Of a stretch of 6,763 nt of DNA, positions 1 to 6,212 are shown piece after piece; the first letter of the stretch is position 1, and each line of letters starts with the position of its first letter. Under the pieces are notes generated by a model. It did not search any database and was not told the origin of the DNA. It saw only the letters and a list, made by a program, of their open reading frames with translations. The position numbers and the translations under genes are program-made. This DNA is from Oscillospiraceae bacterium (GTDB taxonomy: Bacteria; Bacillota; Clostridia; Oscillospirales; Ruminococcaceae), in assembly GCA_016297165.1 (NCBI GenBank), contig JAEDHF010000097.1:1-6763 (forward strand), given 5' to 3'.

Positions 1-1
1 A

Positions 2-790
2 CTGAACCTTATCGCCGCCGCTATGGTTGTGGCTGTTCCCTTTGTGTGCAGTCTTGCTCTCAAAGAGGTGGATTATACCGTTGAAAGCGATAAGATAAGC
101 GGAGAGATAAGGTTAGCCTTTATATCCGATTTACATAACAGCCGCTACGGCGAAAAAATGCGGGAGCTTGTTGACGCAGTAAGAAGCTACAACCCCGACG
201 CAGTTATTTTCGGCGGCGATATGTATGACGAATACTGGGGCGAGAATAACGCCGATTTGCTTATCGACCGCCTTGCTTCCGAGTATAAGTGCTTTTATAC
301 AATCGGAAACCATGAAATGCATATTGATGAACGTATGATAAAGGAAAAGGTAGCCGGAAAGGGCGTAACCGTTCTTGAAAACGACTGCTTCGATATGGAA
401 ATAAGGGGCAATAAGCTTCGTTTTATCGGACTGGAGGGTATGCTGGATGAAGAGGGCTGTGAAAAAGCGCTTTCCTGCGTTTCAGAGGACAGCTATAACA
501 TTCTTATCGACCATTATCCCGAGCATTTCCCCGACTTGTCCGATAAAGGCTTCGACCTTATTCTTTCGGGGCATGCCCACGGAGGACAGGTAACAATCCC
601 TTTTATCCTTAACGGCGTTTATGCTCCTAATCAGGGGCTTTTCCCTAAATATGCAGGGGGCAGGTACAGCGAAAACGGTACTGAAATGGTAGTAAGCCGC
701 GGACTGTACCGTAACGTATCAAATATCCTTGTTCCGAGGGTATTTAACCGCCCCGAGCTTGTATTTGTTACAATAGGAGAGAAAGAGTAA
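2..790 (+). CDS. Membrane-anchored metallophosphoesterase, YkuE-like (5'-partial)
   Basis: Calcineurin-like metallophosphoesterase, a two-metal enzyme that hydrolyses phosphoester bonds. Counting from the ATG at 23, the metal-binding motifs come in the family order: SDLH (D36, H38), GGD (D66), GNHE (N96, H97), an ILIDHYPEH segment (H164) and the C-terminal GHAHGGQ block (H184, H186). The frame is open to the window edge, nothing like a ribosome binding site precedes the ATG at 23, and the residues on both sides of it (NLIAAAMVVAVPFVCSLAL) are a hydrophobic stretch. The true start is therefore probably upstream, and this stretch is the end of an N-terminal membrane anchor or signal segment, as in YkuE/YaeI-type proteins; the catalytic domain would then lie outside the membrane. 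YkuE-like proteins are cell-envelope associated, but the substrate cannot be read from sequence. The stop is 2 nt before the next gene, suggesting co-transcription. Confidence 0.88.
   Translation: MNLIAAAMVVAVPFVCSLALKEVDYTVESDKISGEIRLAFISDLHNSRYGEKMRELVDAVRSYNPDAVIFGGDMYDEYWGENNADLLIDRLASEYKCFYTIGNHEMHIDERMIKEKVAGKGVTVLENDCFDMEIRGNKLRFIGLEGMLDEEGCEKALSCVSEDSYNILIDHYPEHFPDLSDKGFDLILSGHAHGGQVTIPFILNGVYAPNQGLFPKYAGGRYSENGTEMVVSRGLYRNVSNILVPRVFNRPELVFVTIGEKE
775..780 (+). promoter_or_regulatory. Ribosome binding site of the MBL-fold gene
   Basis: AGGAGA lies inside the last codons of the metallophosphoesterase gene, 12 nt before the ATG at 793. The site and the 2-nt gap between stop and start support translational coupling of the two genes, and support 793 as the start. 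Confidence 0.6.
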
Positions 791-792
791 GA

Positions 793-1641
793 ATGAGAAT
801 TGTGGCTCTGATAGAGAACACCAGCGCCGCCGAAAAGCTTAAAGCGGAGCATGGACTCTGCCTTTATGTGGAAAAGGACGGAAATAAGTACCTTATAGAT
901 ACGGGCGCTTCGGATAAGTTCATCAACAATGCTAAAAAAATGAGAATACCTATCGGGGAAGTAACGAAAATTCTCGTTTCACATAATCATTTCGACCATA
1001 CAGGCGGCATTGAGCCCTATCTTAAGATAAATCCCTATGTAGAAATATACGCAAAAAAAGCGGCAGATAATGATTTTTACATAAAGCAGGGCTTCCTTCG
1101 GGTTCCTATAGGACAGATTTCCTATCTAAGAGAGGAAAATTCCGATAATTTCGTCTTATATAACAGCTTTCAGGAAATAGACGAGGGCGTTTTCGCTATG
1201 TCCAACGAATATACCGACTACTCCATGTACTGTGAGGATAAACGGCTTTATATGCGGTACGAGGGGCAGGTCATAAGGGACGACTTTCTCCACGAGGCTT
1301 TTTTCGTTTTCTTCCCCGAAAGGAACAGGGAAAAGGGCTGTGTGGTAATATCCCCCTGCTCACACTGCGGAATAGTGAATATACTTAAAACAGTCCGTAT
1401 GAGATTTCCGGATTCGCCTATACTTTCGGTAATAGGCGGCTTTCACCTCATGGGCTCCTCTACGAAAAAGCTGTGCTGCAGCGTGGATTATGTGGATAAA
1501 ACCATAAACGAGCTTAAGGGCATCGAAACGGGCACTATATATACCTGCCATTGTACAGGGCTTACGGGCTACGGCATATTAAAAGCCAAGCTCGGCGACA
1601 GAATCCAGTATCTCCAGACAGGGGAAGAACTTACGTTTTGA
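793..1641 (+). CDS. MBL-fold metallo-hydrolase, COG1237 type
   Basis: Cytoplasmic metallo-beta-lactamase-fold enzyme of 282 residues, with no signal peptide or membrane segment. Visible motifs are the strand-end IDTG (residues 35-38), the signature SHNHFDHTGG with ligands H64, H66, D68 and H69, the third histidine in PCSHCGIVN (H191), GGFHL (215-219, H218) and the C-terminal YTCHCTG (250-256, H253). The CSHxGIVN, GGFHL and HCTG combination is characteristic of COG1237, a group often named 7,8-dihydropterin-6-methyl-4-(beta-D-ribofuranosyl)-aminobenzene-5'-phosphate synthase after an archaeal member. That label is unlikely to describe the function in this bacterium; the safer reading is a metal-dependent hydrolase of unknown substrate. 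The length fits a complete single-domain protein. It begins 2 nt after the metallophosphoesterase stop and is probably in the same transcript. It is not an antibiotic resistance beta-lactamase. Confidence 0.88.
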   Translation: MRIVALIENTSAAEKLKAEHGLCLYVEKDGNKYLIDTGASDKFINNAKKMRIPIGEVTKILVSHNHFDHTGGIEPYLKINPYVEIYAKKAADNDFYIKQGFLRVPIGQISYLREENSDNFVLYNSFQEIDEGVFAMSNEYTDYSMYCEDKRLYMRYEGQVIRDDFLHEAFFVFFPERNREKGCVVISPCSHCGIVNILKTVRMRFPDSPILSVIGGFHLMGSSTKKLCCSVDYVDKTINELKGIETGTIYTCHCTGLTGYGILKAKLGDRIQYLQTGEELTF

Positions 1642-1699
1642 CGATTTATATAAAAATATGTATCCGTTTTTATTAAATTGGCTAAAATCGTTGTCGTAA
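1631..1699. repeat. Interrupted inverted repeat after the MBL-fold gene
   Basis: TTACG (1631-1635) and ACGATTT (1641-1647) are mirrored by AAATCGT (1685-1691) and CGTAA (1695-1699). The long AT-rich loop contains a further weak pairing of ATAAAAA (1650-1656) with TTTTTAT (1667-1673). The element spans the stop codon of the upstream gene. It is AT-rich and no T-run follows it, so it does not look like a standard intrinsic terminator; no better terminator is visible between the two transcription units. Chance pairing is possible in sequence this AT-rich. Confidence 0.3.
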
Positions 1700-1730
1700 A
1701 AAGGAAATATATTGTAGATAAGGTGTAAAT

Positions 1731-1759
1731 TTTCAATATAATAAGAAAAAGTATTGAAA
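1731..1759. promoter_or_regulatory. Candidate operator: TTTCAATA inverted repeat at the glgP -35
   Basis: TTTCAATA (1731-1738) and TATTGAAA (1752-1759) are perfect reverse complements with a 13-nt spacer; widening the arms to 12 nt adds three matches and one mismatch. The half-sites are 21 bp apart centre to centre, about two helical turns, as expected for a dimeric regulator. The right arm contains the -35 hexamer. No known regulator is assigned, and AT-rich background weakens the case. Confidence 0.35.
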
Positions 1760-1782
1760 TTTTGCTGATTTTACGCTATAAT
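1754..1782 (+). promoter_or_regulatory. Sigma-A type promoter of the glgP operon
   Basis: A -35 box TTGAAA (1754-1759), a 17-nt spacer and a perfect -10 box TATAAT (1777-1782) form a near-consensus housekeeping promoter. Transcription should begin around 1788-1791, leaving an untranslated leader of roughly 37 nt before the ATG at 1827. The upstream 20-30 nt are very AT-rich and could act as an UP element. This suggests strong basal expression of the phosphorylase gene, possibly controlled by the inverted repeats that overlap it. Confidence 0.75.
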
Positions 1783-1808
1783 TGTAATAACGTAATATAA
1801 CATAATTC

Positions 1809-1816
1809 AGGAAGGG
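1809..1816 (+). promoter_or_regulatory. Ribosome binding site of the phosphorylase gene
   Basis: AGGAAGGG lies 10 nt upstream of the ATG at 1827, with a second purine-rich stretch (CGGAAAG) between. It supports 1827 as the start. Confidence 0.65.
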
Positions 1817-1826
1817 CGGAAAGAAT

Positions 1827-4223
1827 ATGAATTCTCCATTTACCACGGAAGAGTTAAGCAAGAAGCTTAAAGATACGCTTGTTATTGACTTCAGAGTTAA
1901 CCCGAAGGATGCAAACAGTACCCAGATTTATAAGGCACTTTCAAGCATCGTTGTTGAACACCTTAAGGAAAAGCGTCATGCATTTATGACGAAATGCACC
2001 TCCATGGGTAAGAAGCAGGTTTACTATATTTCCATGGAATTCCTTATGGGACGTTCCTTAAAGACCTCTCTTTATAACCTCGGAATGAACGAAGAGGTTG
2101 AAAAGGTTCTTAAGGACGATTATGACATCAAAATTGATACTATCTATGAAGAAGAACCTGACGCAGGTCTCGGTAACGGCGGTCTTGGTCGTCTTGCTGC
2201 CTGCTATATGGACGGTATGGCTACCTGTGAATACCCTGCAACAGGCTACTCCCTCCTTTATGAATACGGTATCTTCAAGCAGAAGATTATGGACGGCTGG
2301 CAGACTGAGCTTCCCGACAACTGGCTTCCCGGCGGTGAATCCTGGATTACTCCTGTTCCCGAACAGGCTGTTGAGGTTCATTTTGACGGCGAGGTAAAGG
2401 AATACTGGGATAACGAATACCACCATATTTCCCATGTTAACTATGTTCCCGTTCTTGCAGTTCCCTATGATATGTATGTTTCCGGTTACGACAGCGAGGG
2501 CGTTTCCAAGCTTCGTTTATGGAGTGCAAAGAGCATGTCCTTTGATATGAGCGCCTTCAATGCCGGTGATTATGCGAACGCTCTCGGCGCAAACAATATC
2601 GCTCACGCTCTTACAAAGGTACTTTATCCTAACGATAACCACCTTGAGGGTAAGGCTCTTCGTCTTCGTCAGCAGTACTTTATGTGCGCTGCTTCTATCG
2701 GCGATATCGTAATGCGTCACATGAACAACTACGGTACTCTCGATAATCTCCACGATAAGGTAGCTATCCATATCAACGATACACACCCCACCCTTGCTAT
2801 CCCCGAGCTTATGAGAATACTTCTCGATGACTGCGGCTATTCCTGGTCGAAGTCCTGGCATATCGTTTCCAACACCTTCGCCTATACAAACCACACCGTT
2901 ATGGCTGAGGCTCTTGAAAAGTGGGATAAGGACCTTATCGCAAGAATCCTCCCCAGAATCTACTCGATTATCTGCGAAATCAACCGCCGCTACTGCGAAG
3001 GTCTTTCCAACAGACTTCCTTATGAGGTTGTTGAGCGTATGTCTATCTTCAACAACAACAAGATCAGAATGGCTAACCTCTGCGTAGATGGTTCACATTC
3101 CGTAAACGGCGTATCAAGACTTCACAGCGAAATTATCAAGGAAAGTGTATTCCACGATGAATACCAGGATAAGCCCACAAAGTTTACTAATGTAACTAAC
3201 GGTATTGCATACCGCCGCTGGCTTCTCCAGTCCAACCCCAGACTTACAAAGCTTCTTTCCGAATGTATCGGCGACGGCTTTAAGAAGAACGCACAGGAAC
3301 TTTCTAAGTTCAGACTTTTCGAAAACGACAGCTCCGTTCTTAAGCGTCTTGCTGAAATAAAGAGAGAGAATAAGGCTGACTTCGCTAAGTATGTTCTTTC
3401 TACAACAGGCGCAAAGCTCAACCTCGACAGTATCTTCGACGTACAGGTTAAGCGTCTCCACGAATACAAGCGTCAGCAGTTAAACGCTCTCAACATCATT
3501 TCAGAATACAATTATCTTCTTAATAACCCCGATGCAGACTTTGTTCCTAAGACATATATCTTCGCTTCGAAGGCTGCTCCCGGCTATTATATGGCTAAGC
3601 AGATCATCAAGCTTATCTGGTGTATCGGCGAAGAGCTTAAGAAGAATCCTAAGCTTAACGAAAAGCTTTCCGTTGTATTCCTTGAGGATTACCGCGTAAC
3701 TCTTTCCGAAATCCTTATGCCCGCTGCTGAAATCTCCGAGCAGATTTCTCTCGCAGGTACAGAAGCAAGCGGTACCGGTAACATGAAGCTTATGCTTAAC
3801 GGCGCTATAACAATGGGTACCTACGACGGCGCTAACGTTGAAATCCACGAGCAGGTTGGCGACGATAACATCTTTATCTTCGGTATGTCAACTCCCGAGG
3901 TTAACGTTATGAAGCAGAACGGCTATTCGCCCGACGGCTACTATAACCACAATCCCATTATAAGAGGCGCTATCGACTCCATGTATAAGGGCTTCAACGG
4001 CGCAACCTTCGACGAGGTTGCAAACGCAATCAGATACGTTGACCAGTATATGTGTCTTGCCGACTTCGACAGCTACCACAACACACAGGCTAAGGCAAGA
4101 GAAACCTATAAGGATATGGAAAAGTGGAACAGAATGTCCCTTGCTAATATTTCCGGCGCAGGAGTATTCTCTGCCGACCGTGCAGTTACCGATTATGCAA
4201 GAGATATCTGGCATATAATCTGA
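1827..4223 (+). CDS. glgP: Glycogen/maltodextrin phosphorylase (GT35)
   Basis: Pyridoxal-phosphate-dependent alpha-glucan phosphorylase, which releases glucose-1-phosphate from non-reducing ends of glycogen, starch or maltodextrin using orthophosphate. It has 798 residues, the usual length of bacterial members. Family landmarks are all intact: GLGNGGLGRLAACYMDG from residue 114, HINDTHPTLAIPELMR (315-330), the active-site NHTVMAEALEKW with H356, VKRLHEYKRQ (541-550), and the PLP-binding block EASGTGNMKLMLNGA with the Schiff-base lysine at K654. No signal peptide is present, so it acts in the cytosol. The start at 1827 is supported by a promoter and ribosome binding site immediately upstream. 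GlgP and MalP types cannot be separated reliably by eye; glgP is chosen for the general family. Codon choice (GGT, GCT, CTT, CGT favoured; few ATA, AGG or GGG) differs from its neighbours and suggests high expression. The next gene follows after 64 nt and probably shares the transcript. Confidence 0.96.
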   Translation: MNSPFTTEELSKKLKDTLVIDFRVNPKDANSTQIYKALSSIVVEHLKEKRHAFMTKCTSMGKKQVYYISMEFLMGRSLKTSLYNLGMNEEVEKVLKDDYDIKIDTIYEEEPDAGLGNGGLGRLAACYMDGMATCEYPATGYSLLYEYGIFKQKIMDGWQTELPDNWLPGGESWITPVPEQAVEVHFDGEVKEYWDNEYHHISHVNYVPVLAVPYDMYVSGYDSEGVSKLRLWSAKSMSFDMSAFNAGDYANALGANNIAHALTKVLYPNDNHLEGKALRLRQQYFMCAASIGDIVMRHMNNYGTLDNLHDKVAIHINDTHPTLAIPELMRILLDDCGYSWSKSWHIVSNTFAYTNHTVMAEALEKWDKDLIARILPRIYSIICEINRRYCEGLSNRLPYEVVERMSIFNNNKIRMANLCVDGSHSVNGVSRLHSEIIKESVFHDEYQDKPTKFTNVTNGIAYRRWLLQSNPRLTKLLSECIGDGFKKNAQELSKFRLFENDSSVLKRLAEIKRENKADFAKYVLSTTGAKLNLDSIFDVQVKRLHEYKRQQLNALNIISEYNYLLNNPDADFVPKTYIFASKAAPGYYMAKQIIKLIWCIGEELKKNPKLNEKLSVVFLEDYRVTLSEILMPAAEISEQISLAGTEASGTGNMKLMLNGAITMGTYDGANVEIHEQVGDDNIFIFGMSTPEVNVMKQNGYSPDGYYNHNPIIRGAIDSMYKGFNGATFDEVANAIRYVDQYMCLADFDSYHNTQAKARETYKDMEKWNRMSLANISGAGVFSADRAVTDYARDIWHII

Positions 4224-4239
4224 TTTTATTGCTGTTTGT

Positions 4240-4266
4240 CCGCCGTGCAGTATTTCTGTACGGCGG
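4240..4266 (+). terminator. Intercistronic GC-rich hairpin between glgP and the GH13 gene
   Basis: CCGCCGTGCAG (4240-4250) pairs with CTGTACGGCGG (4256-4266) as an 11-bp stem with one G-U wobble and a 5-nt TATTT loop. The bases after it (CTTGGCTTA) are not a proper T-run, so it is more likely a partial terminator or an mRNA-stabilising/processing structure than a full stop. It would leave more phosphorylase message than GH13 message. The ribosome binding site of the GH13 gene begins 10 nt past the stem. Confidence 0.6.
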
Positions 4267-4276
4267 CTTGGCTTAT

Positions 4277-4282
4277 AGGAGG
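4277..4282 (+). promoter_or_regulatory. Ribosome binding site of the GH13 gene
   Basis: A consensus AGGAGG lies 5 nt before the ATG at 4288, which fixes this start and predicts efficient initiation despite the hairpin just upstream. Confidence 0.85.
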
Positions 4283-4287
4283 AAATA

Positions 4288-6150
4288 ATGATACCGATTT
4301 ACGACTGTTTTAACGAAGAATATAAGAAGCCCTTCGGTGCGGTTGAGCGTGGCTGTCAATGCACCTTCACCCTTAAATTCCCCGAGGAAATACTGGTGGA
4401 GGAGCCTGTTCTCGTTGTGTTCAGACCGGGAAATAAGGAGCGTTTCACGAAGCTTGAAAAAAGAGAGGTTAAGGACGGAATTGTTACCTATTCCTGCGAT
4501 TACGCTCCCTGCGATTTAGGGCTCCATTACTACTATTTCTCGCTTTTAATCAACAGAAACCGCCATTATATCAAGAAAAACGGTGCCAGCGAGGGCGTTA
4601 TCGACAACGGCGACCTTTTCCAGCTTACCGTTTATAAGGAGGGAATGACAACTCCCGACTGGATAAAGGGCGGAATTATGTATCAGATTTTCCCTGACCG
4701 CTTCGCAAAAAGTGGCGAGCCTCATAATAACGTTCCTTACGACAGGAAAATCCACACAAACTGGAACGATACCCCCGACTGGAGACCCGACAGCCGCGGT
4801 CAGATTACTAACAGCGACTATTTCGGCGGCGACCTTAAGGGAATTGAGCAGAAGCTGGATTATCTTGTCGGTTTAGGGGTAAGCGTTATCTATCTTAACC
4901 CTATTTTCGAAGCGCAGGAGAATCACCGCTACTGCACCTCGGATTACTCGAAAATCGACCCCCTCTTAGGTACGGAGGAGGATTTTGTGAGCCTTTGTAA
5001 AACTGCAAAAGAAAAGGGAATAAGCATTATTCTCGACGGCGTTTTCTCTCATACGGGAGCGGACTCTATCTACTTCAACAAAAACGGCCGTTACGGAGAT
5101 AATACGGGTGCATACCGCGACCCTAACAGCCCCTACAGAGAATGGTACAGCTTCAGTCAGTACCCCGATGTTTACGAATCCTGGTGGGGTATTACTACTC
5201 TCCCGAATGTTAACGAGGATAACCCTGCCTATACGCAGTACATCTGCGGCGAGGGCGGTATTTTACAGAAATGGATTGATTTAGGCGCAGCAGGTTGGCG
5301 TCTTGACGTTGCGGACGAACTCCCCGACTTATTTATTGATAACCTGAACAAGGCGGTTAAGGCCAAGGGTGAGGACAAGATTATCTACGGCGAGGTATGG
5401 GAGGACGCTACAAATAAGGAAAGCTACGGCGTTCGCCGCCGCTACCTTATCGGCGACCAGCTTGACAGCGTTATGAACTACCCCTTTAAGGAGGCTATTC
5501 TTAACTATGTAAAGAACGGCGAGCCGAATGTTCTTACCGATGGGGTAATGACTATCGTGGAGCATTATCCTAAGCCCTGTACAGACGTTCTTATGAACTT
5601 CCTTTCAACCCACGATACCGAAAGAGCTATAACAAGGCTTGCAGGCGAGGATGTAGGCTGGAACGGAAGAGAGTGGCAGGCTGAACGTTACCTTTCCGAC
5701 AGCGAGTACACCTACGGTGTTGCCCTTATGAAATGCGCTATGGCGCTCCAGTTCTTCCTCCCCGGAATTCCCTCAATCTATTACGGCGACGAGGCAGGGC
5801 AGGAGGGCTATAAGGATCCCTTTAACCGCCGTACCTACCCCTGGGACAAGGCGAACACCGAGCTTATCGATTTTACAAAAACCCTCGGTAAGGTCAGAAG
5901 AAGCGTAAAGGCTTTCACTAAGGGCGATATAAGATTTATTGACGTAACAAAGGATTACGCTGTATTCAGCCGTGAGGATAAGGAAATCGGCGAAAGGGCG
6001 GTTGTTATCGTGAGCCGCTCGAAGAACGGCTATAAATCCGATATTTCTACCCTTATGAAGGGACGTGATTACGAGGTCGTTTACGGCAGCTCTTCCGAAG
6101 GAAAGATAATCGTTCCGCCCTTCGGCTACGGGGTTATCCGTACAAAATAA
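4288..6150 (+). CDS. Cytoplasmic GH13 alpha-amylase-family hydrolase (neopullulanase/amylopullulanase-like)
   Basis: Alpha-glucan hydrolase of 620 residues. An N-terminal beta-sandwich domain (about 1-115, CBM34-like in position) precedes the barrel, which opens with WIKGGIMYQIFPDRF (F139). The GH13 blocks follow in order: region I LDGVFSHTG (D250, H255), region II GWRLDVADE (R338, nucleophile D340), region III GEVWED (acid/base E369), region IV FLSTHDTE (H442, D443), then YYGDEAGQEGYKDPFNRRTYPW from 498. A C-terminal beta domain covers about 535-620. The catalytic triad is complete. The text resembles clostridial amylopullulanase/neopullulanase-like sequences (perhaps GH13_20 or GH13_39; assigned from memory). 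No signal peptide is present, so it acts inside the cell on glycogen, maltodextrin or imported branched dextrins. Placement after the phosphorylase suggests it removes or shortens branches that block phosphorolysis. Cleavage of alpha-1,4 versus alpha-1,6 bonds cannot be decided from sequence. Region I has Ser254 where Asn is usual. Confidence 0.92.
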   Translation: MIPIYDCFNEEYKKPFGAVERGCQCTFTLKFPEEILVEEPVLVVFRPGNKERFTKLEKREVKDGIVTYSCDYAPCDLGLHYYYFSLLINRNRHYIKKNGASEGVIDNGDLFQLTVYKEGMTTPDWIKGGIMYQIFPDRFAKSGEPHNNVPYDRKIHTNWNDTPDWRPDSRGQITNSDYFGGDLKGIEQKLDYLVGLGVSVIYLNPIFEAQENHRYCTSDYSKIDPLLGTEEDFVSLCKTAKEKGISIILDGVFSHTGADSIYFNKNGRYGDNTGAYRDPNSPYREWYSFSQYPDVYESWWGITTLPNVNEDNPAYTQYICGEGGILQKWIDLGAAGWRLDVADELPDLFIDNLNKAVKAKGEDKIIYGEVWEDATNKESYGVRRRYLIGDQLDSVMNYPFKEAILNYVKNGEPNVLTDGVMTIVEHYPKPCTDVLMNFLSTHDTERAITRLAGEDVGWNGREWQAERYLSDSEYTYGVALMKCAMALQFFLPGIPSIYYGDEAGQEGYKDPFNRRTYPWDKANTELIDFTKTLGKVRRSVKAFTKGDIRFIDVTKDYAVFSREDKEIGERAVVIVSRSKNGYKSDISTLMKGRDYEVVYGSSSEGKIIVPPFGYGVIRTK

Positions 6151-6159
6151 GAGATAACG

Positions 6160-6206
6160 AAAAACCCGGAAAGATTACTCTCTCCGGGTATTTTTATATC
6201 GTTTTT
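6160..6206. terminator. Bidirectional intrinsic terminator between the GH13 gene and metK
   Basis: ACCCGGA (6164-6170) pairs with TCCGGGT (6183-6189); past one A-C mismatch, AGA (6172-6174) pairs with TCT (6179-6181) around a TTAC tetraloop. On the plus strand it is followed by TATTTTTATATCGTTTTT. On the minus strand it is followed by a run of five T (the A-run at 6160-6164). It therefore suits both the GH13 transcript, ending 10 nt earlier, and the convergent metK transcript. Confidence 0.85.
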
Positions 6207-6212
6207 CGAAAA

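Noticed and set aside
23..25. ATG at 23 as the true start of the metallophosphoesterase
   Set aside because: The frame is open to the window edge, no ribosome binding site precedes it, and it would cut a hydrophobic segment in the middle.
793..1641. Antibiotic-resistance metallo-beta-lactamase
   Set aside because: Only the fold is shared. The CSHCGIVN, GGFHL and HCTG motifs place it in COG1237, and there is no export signal as expected for a secreted beta-lactamase.
1638..1666. Additional promoter (TTGACG with a 17-nt spacer) after the MBL gene
   Set aside because: The matching -10 position reads TATCCG, a poor hexamer, while a far better promoter lies at 1754-1782.
1782..1800. CcpA catabolite-repression (cre) site near the transcription start
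   Set aside because: The TTGTAATAACGTAATAT stretch looks superficially similar, but the central CG is two positions out of register with the cre consensus.
2058..4214. Several open frames of 60-125 codons on both strands inside the phosphorylase gene
   Set aside because: They lie wholly within a gene with complete family motifs, have low-complexity or implausible protein content, and lack ribosome binding sites; they are by-products of its codon bias.
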